Shown here: in pieces, positions 31,301-39,762 of the stretch | Layout of the letters: each line of letters opens with the position of its first letter | Numbering within the stretch: position 1 is the stretch's first letter | Origin: Bog-756 sp049517675 | GTDB lineage: Bacteria > Actinomycetota > Acidimicrobiia > Acidimicrobiales > RAAP-2 | NCBI GenBank assembly: GCA_049517675.1 | Contig: JBEKRV010000005.1 | Coordinates: forward strand, 47,751-111,750 | Direction: 5' to 3' | DNA: 64,000 bases | Notes under the pieces: model-generated | Database searches by the model: none | Told to the model about the DNA's origin: nothing | The model's input: the letters and a program-made list of their open reading frames with translations, nothing else | Translations under genes and position numbers: made by a program

Positions 31301-34300
31301 CGTCACGGCCACCAACGGTGCGGGCTCCAGCGCTCCGTCTGCGGCGTCGGCCGCGGCGACTCCGGCCACCGTGCCCGGTGCTCCCACCGGGGCCACCGCC
31401 ACCGCCACGTCCTCGTCGACGACGGCCGCCGTCAGTTGGACGGCACCTGCGAGCAACGGTGGCGCGGCCATCACCAGCTACACCGTCACGTCGAGCCCCG
31501 GCAGCCAGACCTGCTCCTCGGCCACCACCTCGTGCACCGTCACCGGACTGACCTCCGGTAGCGCCTACACCTTCACGGTCACCGCCACCAACGGCGCCGG
31601 GACCGGAACGGCCTCGGCGAGCTCCAACCCGCTCACGATCGGCGTCCCCGGACCTCCCACCGGGGTCACCGCGACATCGAACGCCAACGCGCAGTCGGTC
31701 GTCTCCTGGACGGCTCCGTCCGGCACCGGAGGCTCGGCGATCACCAGCTACACCGTGACCGCCAGTGGTGGACAGACGTGCACCACGGCCTCGACCAGCT
31801 GCACGGTCACCGGGCTCACCAACGGCACCGCCTACACCTTCACGGTGAAGGCGACCAACGCCACCGGATCCGGTCCGGCCTCGGCGGCCTCCGCCCCGGC
31901 CACGCCGGCCACCACCCCCGGCGCCCCGACCGCGGTGTCCGCCACCTCCAACGCCAACACCCAGTCGGTGGTGTCCTGGACGGCACCGGCCTCGAACGGC
32001 GGGTCGGCGATCACCGGCTACACCGTCACCTCCTCGCCGGGCAGCTTCACCTGCGCCACGGCCTCAACCAGCTGCACGGTGACCGGATTGACCAACGGCA
32101 CCAGCTACACGTTCACCGTCACGGCCACCAACTCGGCCGGCACCAGCGCCGCATCGACGGCCTCCGCCCCCGCGGTCCCGGCCACCGTGCCCGGCGCCCC
32201 CACCGGGGTGACCGCCACGTCGAATGCCAACGCCCAGTCGGTGGTGTCGTGGACGGCCCCGGCCTCGAACGGCGGTGCCGCAATCTCCAGCTACACCGTG
32301 ACCTCGTCGCCGGGCAGCGTCACCTGCACCACGGCCACCACCAGCTGCACCGTGACCGGCCTGACCAACGGGACCAGCTACACGTTCACCGTCACGGCCA
32401 CCAACTCGGCCGGCACCAGCGCCGCATCGACCGCATCGGCGGCGGCCATTCCGGCCACGGCCCCGGGCGCCCCCACCGCGGTCACCGCCACCACCCACGC
32501 CAACACCCAGTCGGTGGTGTCGTGGACGGCACCGGCCTCCAACGGTGGCGCAGCCATCACCGGGTACACGGTGACCTCGTCGCCGGGGGCCCTCACCTGC
32601 ACGACGGGCACCACCAGCTGCACGGTGACCGGGCTGACCAACGGCACCAGCTACACGTTCACCGTCACGGCCACCAATTCGGCTGGGACCAGCGCCGCCT
32701 CGACCGCATCGGCGGCCGTCGTCCCGGCCACCCTGCCGGGCGCACCCACCGCGGTGACCGCCACCTCCAACGCCAACGCCCAGTCGGTCGTGTCGTGGAC
32801 GGCACCCGCCTCGAGCGGGGGCCTCGCCATCACCAACTACACGGTGACCTCGTCGCCGGGCAGCTTCACCTGCACCACGGCCACCACCAGCTGCACGGTG
32901 TCCGGCCTCACCAACGGGACCAGTTACACCTTCACGGTCACCGCCACCAACGCGGTGGGCACCAGCGCCGCATCGACCGCATCGGCCGCCGCCGTCCCGG
33001 CCACCGTGCCCGGGGCACCCACCGGTGTGACCGCCACCTCCCATGCCGACAACCAGTCGGTAGTCTCCTGGACCGCACCGGCCTCGAACGGCGGCGCCGC
33101 CATCACCAGCTACACGGTCACCTCGTCGCCGGGCAGCTTCACCTGCACCACGGCCAACGGCACCACCACCACCTGCACCGTGACCGGGCTGACCAACGGC
33201 ACCGCCTACACCTTCACCGTCACCGCCACCAACGCAGCCGGCTCCAGCGCCGCATCGACCGCATCGGCCGCCGCCACCCCGGCCACCGTGCCGGGCGCGC
33301 CCACCGGTGTGACCGCGACCTCCAACGCCAACGCCCAGTCGCTCGTGTCGTGGACCGCACCGGCCTCCAACGGGGGCGCCGCCATCACCGGGTACACCGT
33401 GACCTCCTCCCCGGGCGGCTACACCTGCACGACGGCCACCACCAGCTGCACGGTGGCCGGACTCACCAACGGCTCCGCGTACACCTTCGCGGTCACCGCC
33501 ACCAACGCCGCCGGCACCAGCAGTGCCTCGGCGGCCTCGGCCCCGGCCGTCCCCGCCACCGTCCCCGGCGCCCCGACCGGGGTGACCGCCACCTCCAACG
33601 GCAACACCCAGTCGGTGGTGTCCTGGACCGCACCGACCACGACCGGTGGCGCCGCCATCACCGACTACACCGTGACCTCGTCGCCCGGCGGACTCACCTG
33701 CTCGACGAGCACCACCAGCTGCACGGTCGTCGGCCTCACCAACGGGACCAGCTACACCTTCACCGTCACCGCCACCAACTCGGCCGGGACCGGGAGCGCC
33801 TCCGCCGCCTCGGCCGCGATCGTCCCGGCGACCGCCCCCGGCGCGCCCACCGCGGTGGGTGCCACCTCCTATGCCAACACCCAGTCGGTGGTGTCGTGGA
33901 CGGCCCCGTCCTCCAACGGCGGCGCCACCATCACCGGCTACACGGTGACCTCGTCGCCTGGCGGCTTCACCTGCTCCTCGGCCACCACCAGCTGCACCGT
34001 GACCGGCCTGACCAACGGCACCAGCTACACCTTCACCGTCACGGCCACCAACTCGGCCGGCACCAGCGCCGCCTCGGCCGCCTCGGCCGCGGCCACCCCG
34101 GCCACCGTGCCCGGCGCCCCGACCTCGGTCGCCGCCACCTCCTACGCCAACACCCAGTCGGTGGTCTCCTGGACCGCACCGGCATCCACCGGCGGCGCAG
34201 CAATCACCAGCTACACGGTCACGTCGTCGCCGGGAGCCAAGACCTGCAGCTCGGCCACCACCAGCTGCACGGTGACCGGCCTGACCAACGGCACCGCCTA

Positions 34301-37300
34301 CACCTTCACCGTCACCGCCACCAACCCGGCCGGCACGGGCAGCGCCTCGGCCGCCTCGGCCGCGGCCACCCCGGCCACCGTGCCCGGCGCCCCGACCGCG
34401 GTCGCCGCCACCTCGAACGCCAACGCCCAGTCGGTGGTGTCGTGGACGGCACCGGCATCCACCGGCGGTGCCGCCATCACCAACTACACGGTCACGTCGT
34501 CGCCGGGCAGCTTCACCTGCACCTCGGCCACCACCAGCTGCACGGTCTCGGGCCTCACCAACGGTACGGCATACACGTTCACCGTCACCGCCACCAACCC
34601 GGCCGGAACCGGCTCCGCGTCGACGGCATCGGCGGCAGCCACCCCGGCCACCGTGCCCGGTGCTCCCACCGGGGTGGGTGCCACCTCCAACGCCAACACC
34701 CAGTCGGCGGTCTCCTGGACCGCGCCGACCTCGAACGGCGGGGCCGCCATCACCGGCTACACGGTCACCTCCTCGCCCGGTGGCTACACCTGCTCCTCCG
34801 CCACCACCAGCTGCACGGTGACCGGCCTGACCAACGGCACGGCATACACGTTCACGGTCACCGCCACCAACGCCGCCGGCGCCGGCCCCGCCTCGGCCGC
34901 CTCGGCCGCGGCCACGCCCGCCACCGTGCCCGGCGCCCCGACCGCGGTCGCCGCCACCTCCAACGCCAACACCCAGTCGGTCGTCTCCTGGACCGCACCG
35001 GCATCCACCGGTGGCGCCGCCATCACCAACTACACCGTGACCTCGTCGCCCGGCAGCTTCACCTGCTCGACCAGCACCACCAGCTGCACCGTGACCGGTC
35101 TGACCAACGGCACCAGCTACACCTTCACCGTCACCGCCACCAATGCGGCCGGCACCGGCACCGCCTCGGCCGCCTCGGCCGCGGTCGTCCCGGCGACCGC
35201 CCCGGGTGCCCCGACCGGGGTGACCGCCACCTCCAACGCCAACGCCCAGTCGGTGGTGTCGTGGACCGCACCGACGTCGACCGGTGGCGCCGCCATCAGC
35301 GGCTACACGGTGACCTCGACGCCGGGCAGCTTCACCTGCTCATCGGCCACCACCAGCTGCACCGTGACCGGCCTGACCAACGGCACCAGCTACACCTTCA
35401 CGGTCACCGCCACCAACTCGGCCGGCACCAGCGCCGCCTCGGCCGCCTCGGCCGCGGCCGTCCCGGCCACCACGCCTGGCGCGCCGACCGGTGTGGGTGC
35501 CACCTCCAACGCCAACGCCCAGTCGGTGGTGTCATGGACCGCACCGGCCTCGACCGGCGGCGCCGCCATCACCAGCTACACGGCGACCTCCTCGCCCGGT
35601 GGCCTGACCTGCACCACGGCGACCACCAGCTGCACCGTGACCGGGTTGACCAACGGCACCAGCTACACCTTCACCGTGACCGCCACCAACTCGGCCGGGA
35701 CCGGTACCGCCTCGGCCGCCTCGGCCGCGGCCATCCCGGCCACTACCCCGGGCGCGCCGACCGCGGTGACCGCGACTCCCACGTCCACCTCCACGTCCAC
35801 CAATGTCAGCTGGACGGCACCTTCCTCCAACGGCGGTGCGGCCATCTCCACGTACACCGCGACGTCCAGCCCGGGCGGTCAGACCTGCTCGTCGAGCTCG
35901 ACGTCGTGCACGGTGAACGGCCTCACCGCGGGCACCGCGTACACCTTCAAGGTGACGGCCACCAACTCGGCCGGGACCGGTGCGGCATCCGCGGCGTCGA
36001 ACTCGATCATCGCCGGGGCTCCGGGCGCTCCGACCGGAGTGGGTGCCACCTCCAACGCCAACACCCAGTCGGTCGTGTCCTGGACCGCGCCGGCCGCCAC
36101 CGGCGGCACGGCGATCTCGAGCTACACCGTGACCTCGTCGCCGGGCAGCTTCACCTGCACCTCGGGGACCACCAGCTGCACCGTGACCGGCCTCACCAAC
36201 GGCACCAGCTACACCTTCACCGTCACGGCCACCAACTCCTCGGGCACCGGCCCGGCCTCCGCAGCCTCTGCGGCCGCCATCCCGGCCACCGCGCCGGGCG
36301 CCCCGACCGGGGTGGGTGCCACCTCCAACGCCAACACCCAGTCGGTGGTGTCGTGGACCGCCCCGGCCTCCACCGGTGGAGCCGCCATCACCGGGTACAC
36401 CGTGACCTCGTCGCCGGGCAGCTTCACCTGCGCCACGGCCACCACCAGCTGCACCGTGACCGGCCTGACCAACGGCACCAGCTACACGTTCACGGTCACC
36501 GCCACCAACTCGGCCGGTACCGGCACCGCCTCGGCCGCCTCGGCCGCGGCCGTCCCGGCCACCGCGCCGGGTGCCCCGACCGGGGTGACCGCCACCGCCA
36601 CCACCTCGGCCACCACGGCCACCATCGCCTGGACCGCTCCGGCCAGCAACGGCGGCACGGCCCTGACCGGCTTCACCGTGACCTCGAGCCCGTCGGTGAC
36701 CACGCCGGCCGCCTGCTCGACCTCCCTCACCGGCTCGTCGACCTCGTGCGTCTTCACCGGGCTGACCAGCGGCACCGCGTACACCTTCACGGTGACCGCG
36801 ACCAACGCAGCCGGGACGAGTGCGGCCTCCACGGCGTCCAGCTCGATCACCATGGGCCACCCGGCCGCCCCGACCGGGGTGACCGCCACCGCCACCACCT
36901 CGGCCACCACGGCCACCATCGCCTGGACGGTCCCGACCAACACCGGCGGCTCGGCCCTGACCGGCTTCACCGTGACCTCCAGCCCGTCGGTGACCACGCC
37001 GGCCGCCTGCTCGACCTCCCTCAACGGCGCCTCGAGCTCGTGCGTCTTCAGCGGTCTGACCACCGGCACCAGCTACACCTTCACGGTGACGGCGAAGAAT
37101 GCCAACGGCAACAGTCCGGCGTCGGCGGCGTCCAACTCGATCACCGTCGGAACCCCGGCGGCACCGACCGGGGTGGCCGCGGTCGCCACCACGTCGGCCA
37201 CCACGGCCACGGTCTCGTGGACGGATCCGACCAACACCGGAGGCGGCACCCTCACCGGGTACACCGTGACCTCGAGCCCGTCGGTGACCACGCCGGCCGC

Positions 37301-37739
37301 CTGCTCGACCTCCCTCAACGGCACGTCGACCTCGTGCGTCTTCAGCGGTCTGACCACCGGCACCAGTTACACCTTCACGGTGACGGCGAAGAACGCCACC
37401 GGGACCGGACCGTCGTCGGCGGCCTCCAATTCGATCGAGGCGGGGACCCCGGGCGCTCCGACCATCGGCACGGCCACGGCCTCGTCCACGACCAATGCCG
37501 CCACCGTCACCTGGACGGCCAACGCCAACAACGGGGGCTCGGCGGTCACCGGGTACACCGTGATCCCGTACCTGGCCGGTGTGGCCCAGACCCCGCAGGT
37601 GTTCTCCTCGACGGCGACCAGTCAATCGGTCACCGGGCTGACTCAGGGGGACAGCTACACCTTCAAGGTGGAGGCCACCAACACCACCGGGACCGGTGCA
37701 CTGTCGGCGGCGACCTCCGCGGTGACGATCACCAACTAG
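25368..37739 (+). CDS. Giant PilX-like pilin fused to 36 fibronectin type III domains
   Basis: About 4123 residues from ATG 25368 (ATG 25377 is an alternative). Residues ~25–58 hold a hydrophobic helix (GQTAIMAVLALTLVIGAIGA) in PilX position. Residues ~60–800 resemble the PilX/DUF4900 family (NDIIVDGNLTY, IANEYVEVNHPV, LYVYGSIQQYARGPVGTF), with an Ig-like β-domain at about 415–520. From residue 802 to the end I count 36 consecutive FnIII modules of ~90 residues, with cores SVVSWTAP, YTVTSSPG, CTVTGLTNGT and YTFTVTATN. Most carry a Cys pair that could form one disulfide per module. There is no LPXTG, choline-binding or C-terminal transmembrane anchor, so attachment must be through the N-terminal helix. 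Predicted role: a very long flexible surface adhesin or stalk joined to a pilus. GC3 is uniformly high and no frameshift is visible. Confidence 0.85.
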   Translation: MIIMSTAWSRMTHIRTNRDQDRCGARMSDLGQTAIMAVLALTLVIGAIGATLVLTMVQSAPLQQAASVADYSNQAVEAGENAYVTAINTNPSLAYCNTNTNGTGDCLGIDYGEWNEVTGSAASNTGAEWYAFGNPQPTFDPTTHAITNLAVEVVGAAHDPQSSTGYIFANETLNLAPKNGFLSHVWWSNYESYSATGDYSTCNYNWSSSINYDINGANVDCSSQVYFGPNDYLFGPTYTNDSVFVSGDGSESGSPSFGNPSVSPEVPSSVETADPNCLFVDNSNGMSGSASNCAAASNDVYLYDTTKSTHGNAVEEPPQTDSQLGTVAYLYGCLYAGPTQITLNDGQMTVISPDTPVTQGTTTDSINAAANTNVCPTDGTGPIPSDGVVFVENATTSETVTGANPFDDYIDSTATNLTSSPASPTPGGAVTLTATVTSATSQISSGATVSFSQTTSTTSYGHTTTSTAVISGCSNVSNWSTPVAVGSNWQATATCTTTESSNGTGAFSASYSGGSYTSSSQVNLGQSNAYSPTVSYGANSQTAPGGCSGCYYGQTGTPDAEGDAFVNGNLSGYLTIGTANDIIVDGNLTYADCSGQWTLGQSGTSTQSQGLCPYNPGGTNDSLGLIANEYVEVNHPVTSPNGSVLPSCSGTPGALCDPSGGAGDIATGTGGITIDAAVLALTESFVVNNYGTGNNEGPLYVYGSIQQYARGPVGTFSGSSPASGYVKHYTWDPLLDFLAPPSYLAPTTPSWVLTSVTGVTSEHPTDICPTLLPVDGSTQTISQYCAGSPGGLPNYPAVTAPAPPTSVTATASVGGVATVTWVDPANHGSPITQYNVDPIPGCSLCTGLTVASATATSATIGGLTPGQSYSFSVTATNADGTSDPSQPSPSVVAPNVPFAPSLVTATGNANDTVTVSWTDPSSAGSPITQYNVTPSPACSSCTGLTATGATATSATISGLTVGNSYTFTVTATNSLGTGPASFPSNAVVVPTAPGAPLTVTATSYANGQSVVSWYAPNSNGGLAVTGYTVTSSPGGKTCTTTGTTTCTVTGLTNGTAYTFTVTATNGIGTGPASAASPAATPSTVPGAPTIGTATAGNASATVAFTAPGSNGGAPVTGYTVTSAPGSITGSCSASPCTVTGLTNGTSYTFKVTASNGSGAGASSASSNSVTPTGPPGTPTGVAATSYANGQSVVTWTAPSSTGGSAITGYTVTSSGGQTCSTPNGSTTTCTVTGLTNGTTYTFTVTASNSLGVGAASASATATPGTAPGAPTAVTATGAYASASVSWTAPASNGGLSISNYTVTSSTGGHTCTSSTTSCVVSGLTDGTAYTFTVTATNAAGTGASSAASNSVTPAPTAPSAPSGVGATSNASGQSVVSWTPASSNGSALTHYTVTSSGGQTCTTANGTTTTCTVTGLTNGTSYTFTVTATNGIGTGPASAASAAATPSTVPGAPTGVTATSYANAQSVVSWSAPASNGGAAITGYTVTSTPGSITCTSATTTCTVTGLTNGTSYTFKVTATNASGTSAASAASAAAVPATVPGTPTAVTAASNADAQSVVSWTAPTSNGGAAITGYTVTSSGGQTCTTANGTTTTCTVTGLTNGTPYTFTVTAANAAGTGPASAASSPATPATQPGAPTAVTGTSNVNSASTVSWTAPASDGGSAITNYTVMTSPGGATCSTSTTSCTVSGLTNGASYTFTVTATNAVGTGPASAASPPVVPAATPDAPTGVTATSHTNSQSFVSWTAPANTGGAPISSYTVTANLGGPTGTNVTCTTANGSTTSCTLLGLTNGDTYSITVAATNSVGQGPASAAVSATPSTVPGAPTGVTATSFANAQSVVSWTAPISTGGAAITGYTVTSSGGQTCSTVGTACTVTGLTNGTSYTFTVTATNASGTGPASSPSSPITPATPPGSPTAVAATSYANAQSVVSWTAPASTGGAPVTYTVTSTPGSFTCTTTTTSCTVSGLTNGTPYTFTVTATNGAGSSAPSAASAAATPATVPGAPTGATATATSSSTTAAVSWTAPASNGGAAITSYTVTSSPGSQTCSSATTSCTVTGLTSGSAYTFTVTATNGAGTGTASASSNPLTIGVPGPPTGVTATSNANAQSVVSWTAPSGTGGSAITSYTVTASGGQTCTTASTSCTVTGLTNGTAYTFTVKATNATGSGPASAASAPATPATTPGAPTAVSATSNANTQSVVSWTAPASNGGSAITGYTVTSSPGSFTCATASTSCTVTGLTNGTSYTFTVTATNSAGTSAASTASAPAVPATVPGAPTGVTATSNANAQSVVSWTAPASNGGAAISSYTVTSSPGSVTCTTATTSCTVTGLTNGTSYTFTVTATNSAGTSAASTASAAAIPATAPGAPTAVTATTHANTQSVVSWTAPASNGGAAITGYTVTSSPGALTCTTGTTSCTVTGLTNGTSYTFTVTATNSAGTSAASTASAAVVPATLPGAPTAVTATSNANAQSVVSWTAPASSGGLAITNYTVTSSPGSFTCTTATTSCTVSGLTNGTSYTFTVTATNAVGTSAASTASAAAVPATVPGAPTGVTATSHADNQSVVSWTAPASNGGAAITSYTVTSSPGSFTCTTANGTTTTCTVTGLTNGTAYTFTVTATNAAGSSAASTASAAATPATVPGAPTGVTATSNANAQSLVSWTAPASNGGAAITGYTVTSSPGGYTCTTATTSCTVAGLTNGSAYTFAVTATNAAGTSSASAASAPAVPATVPGAPTGVTATSNGNTQSVVSWTAPTTTGGAAITDYTVTSSPGGLTCSTSTTSCTVVGLTNGTSYTFTVTATNSAGTGSASAASAAIVPATAPGAPTAVGATSYANTQSVVSWTAPSSNGGATITGYTVTSSPGGFTCSSATTSCTVTGLTNGTSYTFTVTATNSAGTSAASAASAAATPATVPGAPTSVAATSYANTQSVVSWTAPASTGGAAITSYTVTSSPGAKTCSSATTSCTVTGLTNGTAYTFTVTATNPAGTGSASAASAAATPATVPGAPTAVAATSNANAQSVVSWTAPASTGGAAITNYTVTSSPGSFTCTSATTSCTVSGLTNGTAYTFTVTATNPAGTGSASTASAAATPATVPGAPTGVGATSNANTQSAVSWTAPTSNGGAAITGYTVTSSPGGYTCSSATTSCTVTGLTNGTAYTFTVTATNAAGAGPASAASAAATPATVPGAPTAVAATSNANTQSVVSWTAPASTGGAAITNYTVTSSPGSFTCSTSTTSCTVTGLTNGTSYTFTVTATNAAGTGTASAASAAVVPATAPGAPTGVTATSNANAQSVVSWTAPTSTGGAAISGYTVTSTPGSFTCSSATTSCTVTGLTNGTSYTFTVTATNSAGTSAASAASAAAVPATTPGAPTGVGATSNANAQSVVSWTAPASTGGAAITSYTATSSPGGLTCTTATTSCTVTGLTNGTSYTFTVTATNSAGTGTASAASAAAIPATTPGAPTAVTATPTSTSTSTNVSWTAPSSNGGAAISTYTATSSPGGQTCSSSSTSCTVNGLTAGTAYTFKVTATNSAGTGAASAASNSIIAGAPGAPTGVGATSNANTQSVVSWTAPAATGGTAISSYTVTSSPGSFTCTSGTTSCTVTGLTNGTSYTFTVTATNSSGTGPASAASAAAIPATAPGAPTGVGATSNANTQSVVSWTAPASTGGAAITGYTVTSSPGSFTCATATTSCTVTGLTNGTSYTFTVTATNSAGTGTASAASAAAVPATAPGAPTGVTATATTSATTATIAWTAPASNGGTALTGFTVTSSPSVTTPAACSTSLTGSSTSCVFTGLTSGTAYTFTVTATNAAGTSAASTASSSITMGHPAAPTGVTATATTSATTATIAWTVPTNTGGSALTGFTVTSSPSVTTPAACSTSLNGASSSCVFSGLTTGTSYTFTVTAKNANGNSPASAASNSITVGTPAAPTGVAAVATTSATTATVSWTDPTNTGGGTLTGYTVTSSPSVTTPAACSTSLNGTSTSCVFSGLTTGTSYTFTVTAKNATGTGPSSAASNSIEAGTPGAPTIGTATASSTTNAATVTWTANANNGGSAVTGYTVIPYLAGVAQTPQVFSSTATSQSVTGLTQGDSYTFKVEATNTTGTGALSAATSAVTITN
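27771..37736 (+). repeat. Tandem array of 36 FnIII-encoding units (~270 bp each)
   Basis: Modules 1–7 and 33–36 are divergent. Modules 8–32 are strongly alike at DNA level, sharing long near-identical tracts over PGAPTGVTATSNAN and CTVTGLTNGTSYTFTVTATN. The gradient (diverse ends, homogeneous middle) indicates expansion by unequal recombination inside the array. Assemblies from short reads may collapse it. Confidence 0.92.
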
Positions 37740-37745
37740 GCCGCT

Positions 37746-37785
37746 CTCCCGGTCGGGAGCCGTGCCCGGGGCCCCCGACCGGGGC
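37746..37785 (+). terminator. Hairpins after the pilin operon
   Basis: CTCCC ggtc GGGAG (37746–37759) is followed by GCCCC cgacc GGGGC (37771–37785), directly after the stop at 37737–37739. No T-run follows. Position supports termination. Confidence 0.5.
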
Positions 37786-37808
37786 ATGGCGTCCCGGCCG
37801 GACGGGCC

Positions 37809-37893
37809 GGGTCCGGCCAGTCGGGAGCACGACGAAGGGCGGGGGCGGGTCGTCGGGAGCACGTTCCAGGGCGGGTCCGGCCAGTCGGGAGCA
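37809..37893. repeat. 21-bp direct repeat pair upstream of typA
   Basis: An identical 21-bp sequence (beginning GGGTCCGGCCAGTCGG) occurs at 37809–37829 and 37873–37893, with a partial third copy between (GTCGTCGGGAGCACG). The second copy ends about 30 nt before the typA start and overlaps where a promoter would be expected. Confidence 0.8.
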
Positions 37894-37923
37894 TATCCGG
37901 GGACCGCTAGCCTGAGGGGCACC

Positions 37924-39762
37924 ATGCCGATCAACACCCGCGACGACATCCGCAACGTGGCCATCGTGGCCCACGTCGACCACGGGAAGACCACCCTGGT
38001 CGACGCCATGCTCTGGCAGTCCGGTGCGTTCCGTGACAACCAGTCGGTCAACGAGCGGGTGATGGACTCCGGCGACCTCGAGCGCGAGAAGGGCATCACC
38101 ATCCTCGCCAAGAACACCGCCGTGGTCCACAACGGGGTCAAGATCAACATCATCGACACCCCGGGCCACGCCGACTTCGGCGGTGAGGTCGAGCGCGGGC
38201 TGACCATGGTCGACGGCGTATTGCTCCTCGTCGACGCCTCCGAGGGCCCCCTCCCCCAGACGCGCTTCGTGCTGCGCAAGGCCCTCGAGGCCCGACTGCC
38301 GGTCGTGCTCGTGGTGAACAAGGTCGACCGGCCCGATGCCCGGATCGACGACGTCGTCCACGAAGTGGAGGAACTCTTCCTCGACCTCGACGCCGACGAA
38401 GAGCAGATCGACTTCCCCATCCTCTACTCGAACGCCCGAGCCGGATGGGCCTCCACCGAACAGGGCGTCGAGGGGACCGACCTCGAGCCGCTGTTCCAGG
38501 CCATCCTCGACCGGATCCCCGCGCCCCACTACGAGGAGGGCGCGCCGCTCCAGGCGATCGTCTCCAACCTCGACGCCTCCCCCTATCTGGGCCGGCTCGC
38601 GGTGTGCCGGGTGCACAACGGGACGCTCACCAAGGGCGCCACGGTGGCGTGGTGCAAACTGGACGGGACCATCGAGCGGACCAAGATCACCGAGCTGTTC
38701 ATCACCGACGCCCTCGACCGGGTCGAGTGCGAGGAGGCCGGTCCCGGCGAGATCGCCGCGGTTGCCGGCATGGCCGAGATCACCATCGGCGAGACGCTGG
38801 CCGACGCCGACGATCCCCACCCGCTGCCGGTCATCACCGTCGACGAGCCCAGCCTGGCCATGACCATCGGCATCAACACCTCACCACTGGCCGGCGCCGA
38901 CGGGAAGAAGCTCACCGCCCGTCAGGTCCTCGGTCGGCTCGAGAGCGAGTTGATCGGGAACGTGTCGCTGCGGGTGAACCCCACGGAGCGGCCCGACACC
39001 TGGGAGGTCCAGGGCCGTGGCGAGCTCCAGCTGGCCGTGCTGGTCGAGACGATGCGCCGCGAGGGCTTCGAGCTCACCGTCGGCAAGCCCCAGGTGGTCA
39101 CCCGGGAGATCGACGGCAAGATCAACGAGCCGATGGAGCGGGTCGCCATCGACGTCCCCGACGACTACCTCGGCGTCGTCACCCAGCTCATGGCCCTCCG
39201 CAAGGGCACCCTGATCGAGATGGTCAACCACGGCACCGGTTGGGTCCGGATGGACTACCGGATCCCGGCGCGCGGGCTGGTCGGCTTCCGCACCGAATTC
39301 ATGACCGAGACCCGGGGGACGGGCATGCTCCACCACGTCTTCGACGGATGGGAGCCGTGGCACGGCGAGCTCAAGACCAAGCGTAACGGCTCGATGGTCG
39401 CCGACCGGCGGGGCATCACCACCGGATACACGCTGATGAGCCTCCAGGAGCGCGGCATGCTGCTGGTAGGTCCGGGCACCGAGGTCTACGAGGGCATGAT
39501 CGTCGGGGAGAACGCCCGCGACGAGGAGATGGACGTCAACCCGACCAAGGAGAAGAAGCAGACCAACATCCGGTCCGCCTCCGCCGACGAGGCCATCCGC
39601 CTCACCCCACCGCTTCTGCTCTCCCTGGAGCAGGCGCTCGAATTCATCACCGACGACGAGTGCGTCGAGGTGACGCCGAAGGCCGTCCGCCTCCGCAAGG
39701 TCATCCTCGACCAGACCACCCGCGGCAGACTCCGCAGCCGGGCACGCAAGTCGGGCAGCTGA
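37924..39762 (+). CDS. typA: Ribosome-associated GTPase TypA/BipA
   Basis: A 612-residue translational GTPase. The G domain shows NVAIVAHVDHGKTTLVDAML (G1), EREKGITILAKN (G2), IDTPGHADFGGEVERG (G3) and VVNKVDRPDAR (G4). EF-G-like domains II, III and V follow, then the TypA-specific C-terminal domain (GMIVGENARDEEMDVNPTKEKK, and TNIRSASADEAIRLTPP). It binds 70S ribosomes under stress and assists 50S assembly. The ATG at 37924 matches the family start. Length is standard. Confidence 0.97.
   Translation: MPINTRDDIRNVAIVAHVDHGKTTLVDAMLWQSGAFRDNQSVNERVMDSGDLEREKGITILAKNTAVVHNGVKINIIDTPGHADFGGEVERGLTMVDGVLLLVDASEGPLPQTRFVLRKALEARLPVVLVVNKVDRPDARIDDVVHEVEELFLDLDADEEQIDFPILYSNARAGWASTEQGVEGTDLEPLFQAILDRIPAPHYEEGAPLQAIVSNLDASPYLGRLAVCRVHNGTLTKGATVAWCKLDGTIERTKITELFITDALDRVECEEAGPGEIAAVAGMAEITIGETLADADDPHPLPVITVDEPSLAMTIGINTSPLAGADGKKLTARQVLGRLESELIGNVSLRVNPTERPDTWEVQGRGELQLAVLVETMRREGFELTVGKPQVVTREIDGKINEPMERVAIDVPDDYLGVVTQLMALRKGTLIEMVNHGTGWVRMDYRIPARGLVGFRTEFMTETRGTGMLHHVFDGWEPWHGELKTKRNGSMVADRRGITTGYTLMSLQERGMLLVGPGTEVYEGMIVGENARDEEMDVNPTKEKKQTNIRSASADEAIRLTPPLLLSLEQALEFITDDECVEVTPKAVRLRKVILDQTTRGRLRSRARKSGS

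Noticed and set aside
27771..37736. CRISPR array
   Set aside because: The repeats are ~270 bp, coding and without unique spacers. No short palindromic repeats or cas genes occur in the window.
31778..37915. A 2045-codon open frame overlapping the FnIII gene on the same strand in another frame
   Set aside because: It is His/Arg-rich with a repetitive pattern produced by reading the FnIII repeats out of frame. High GC removes stop codons. The FnIII frame has the correct codon bias and domains.
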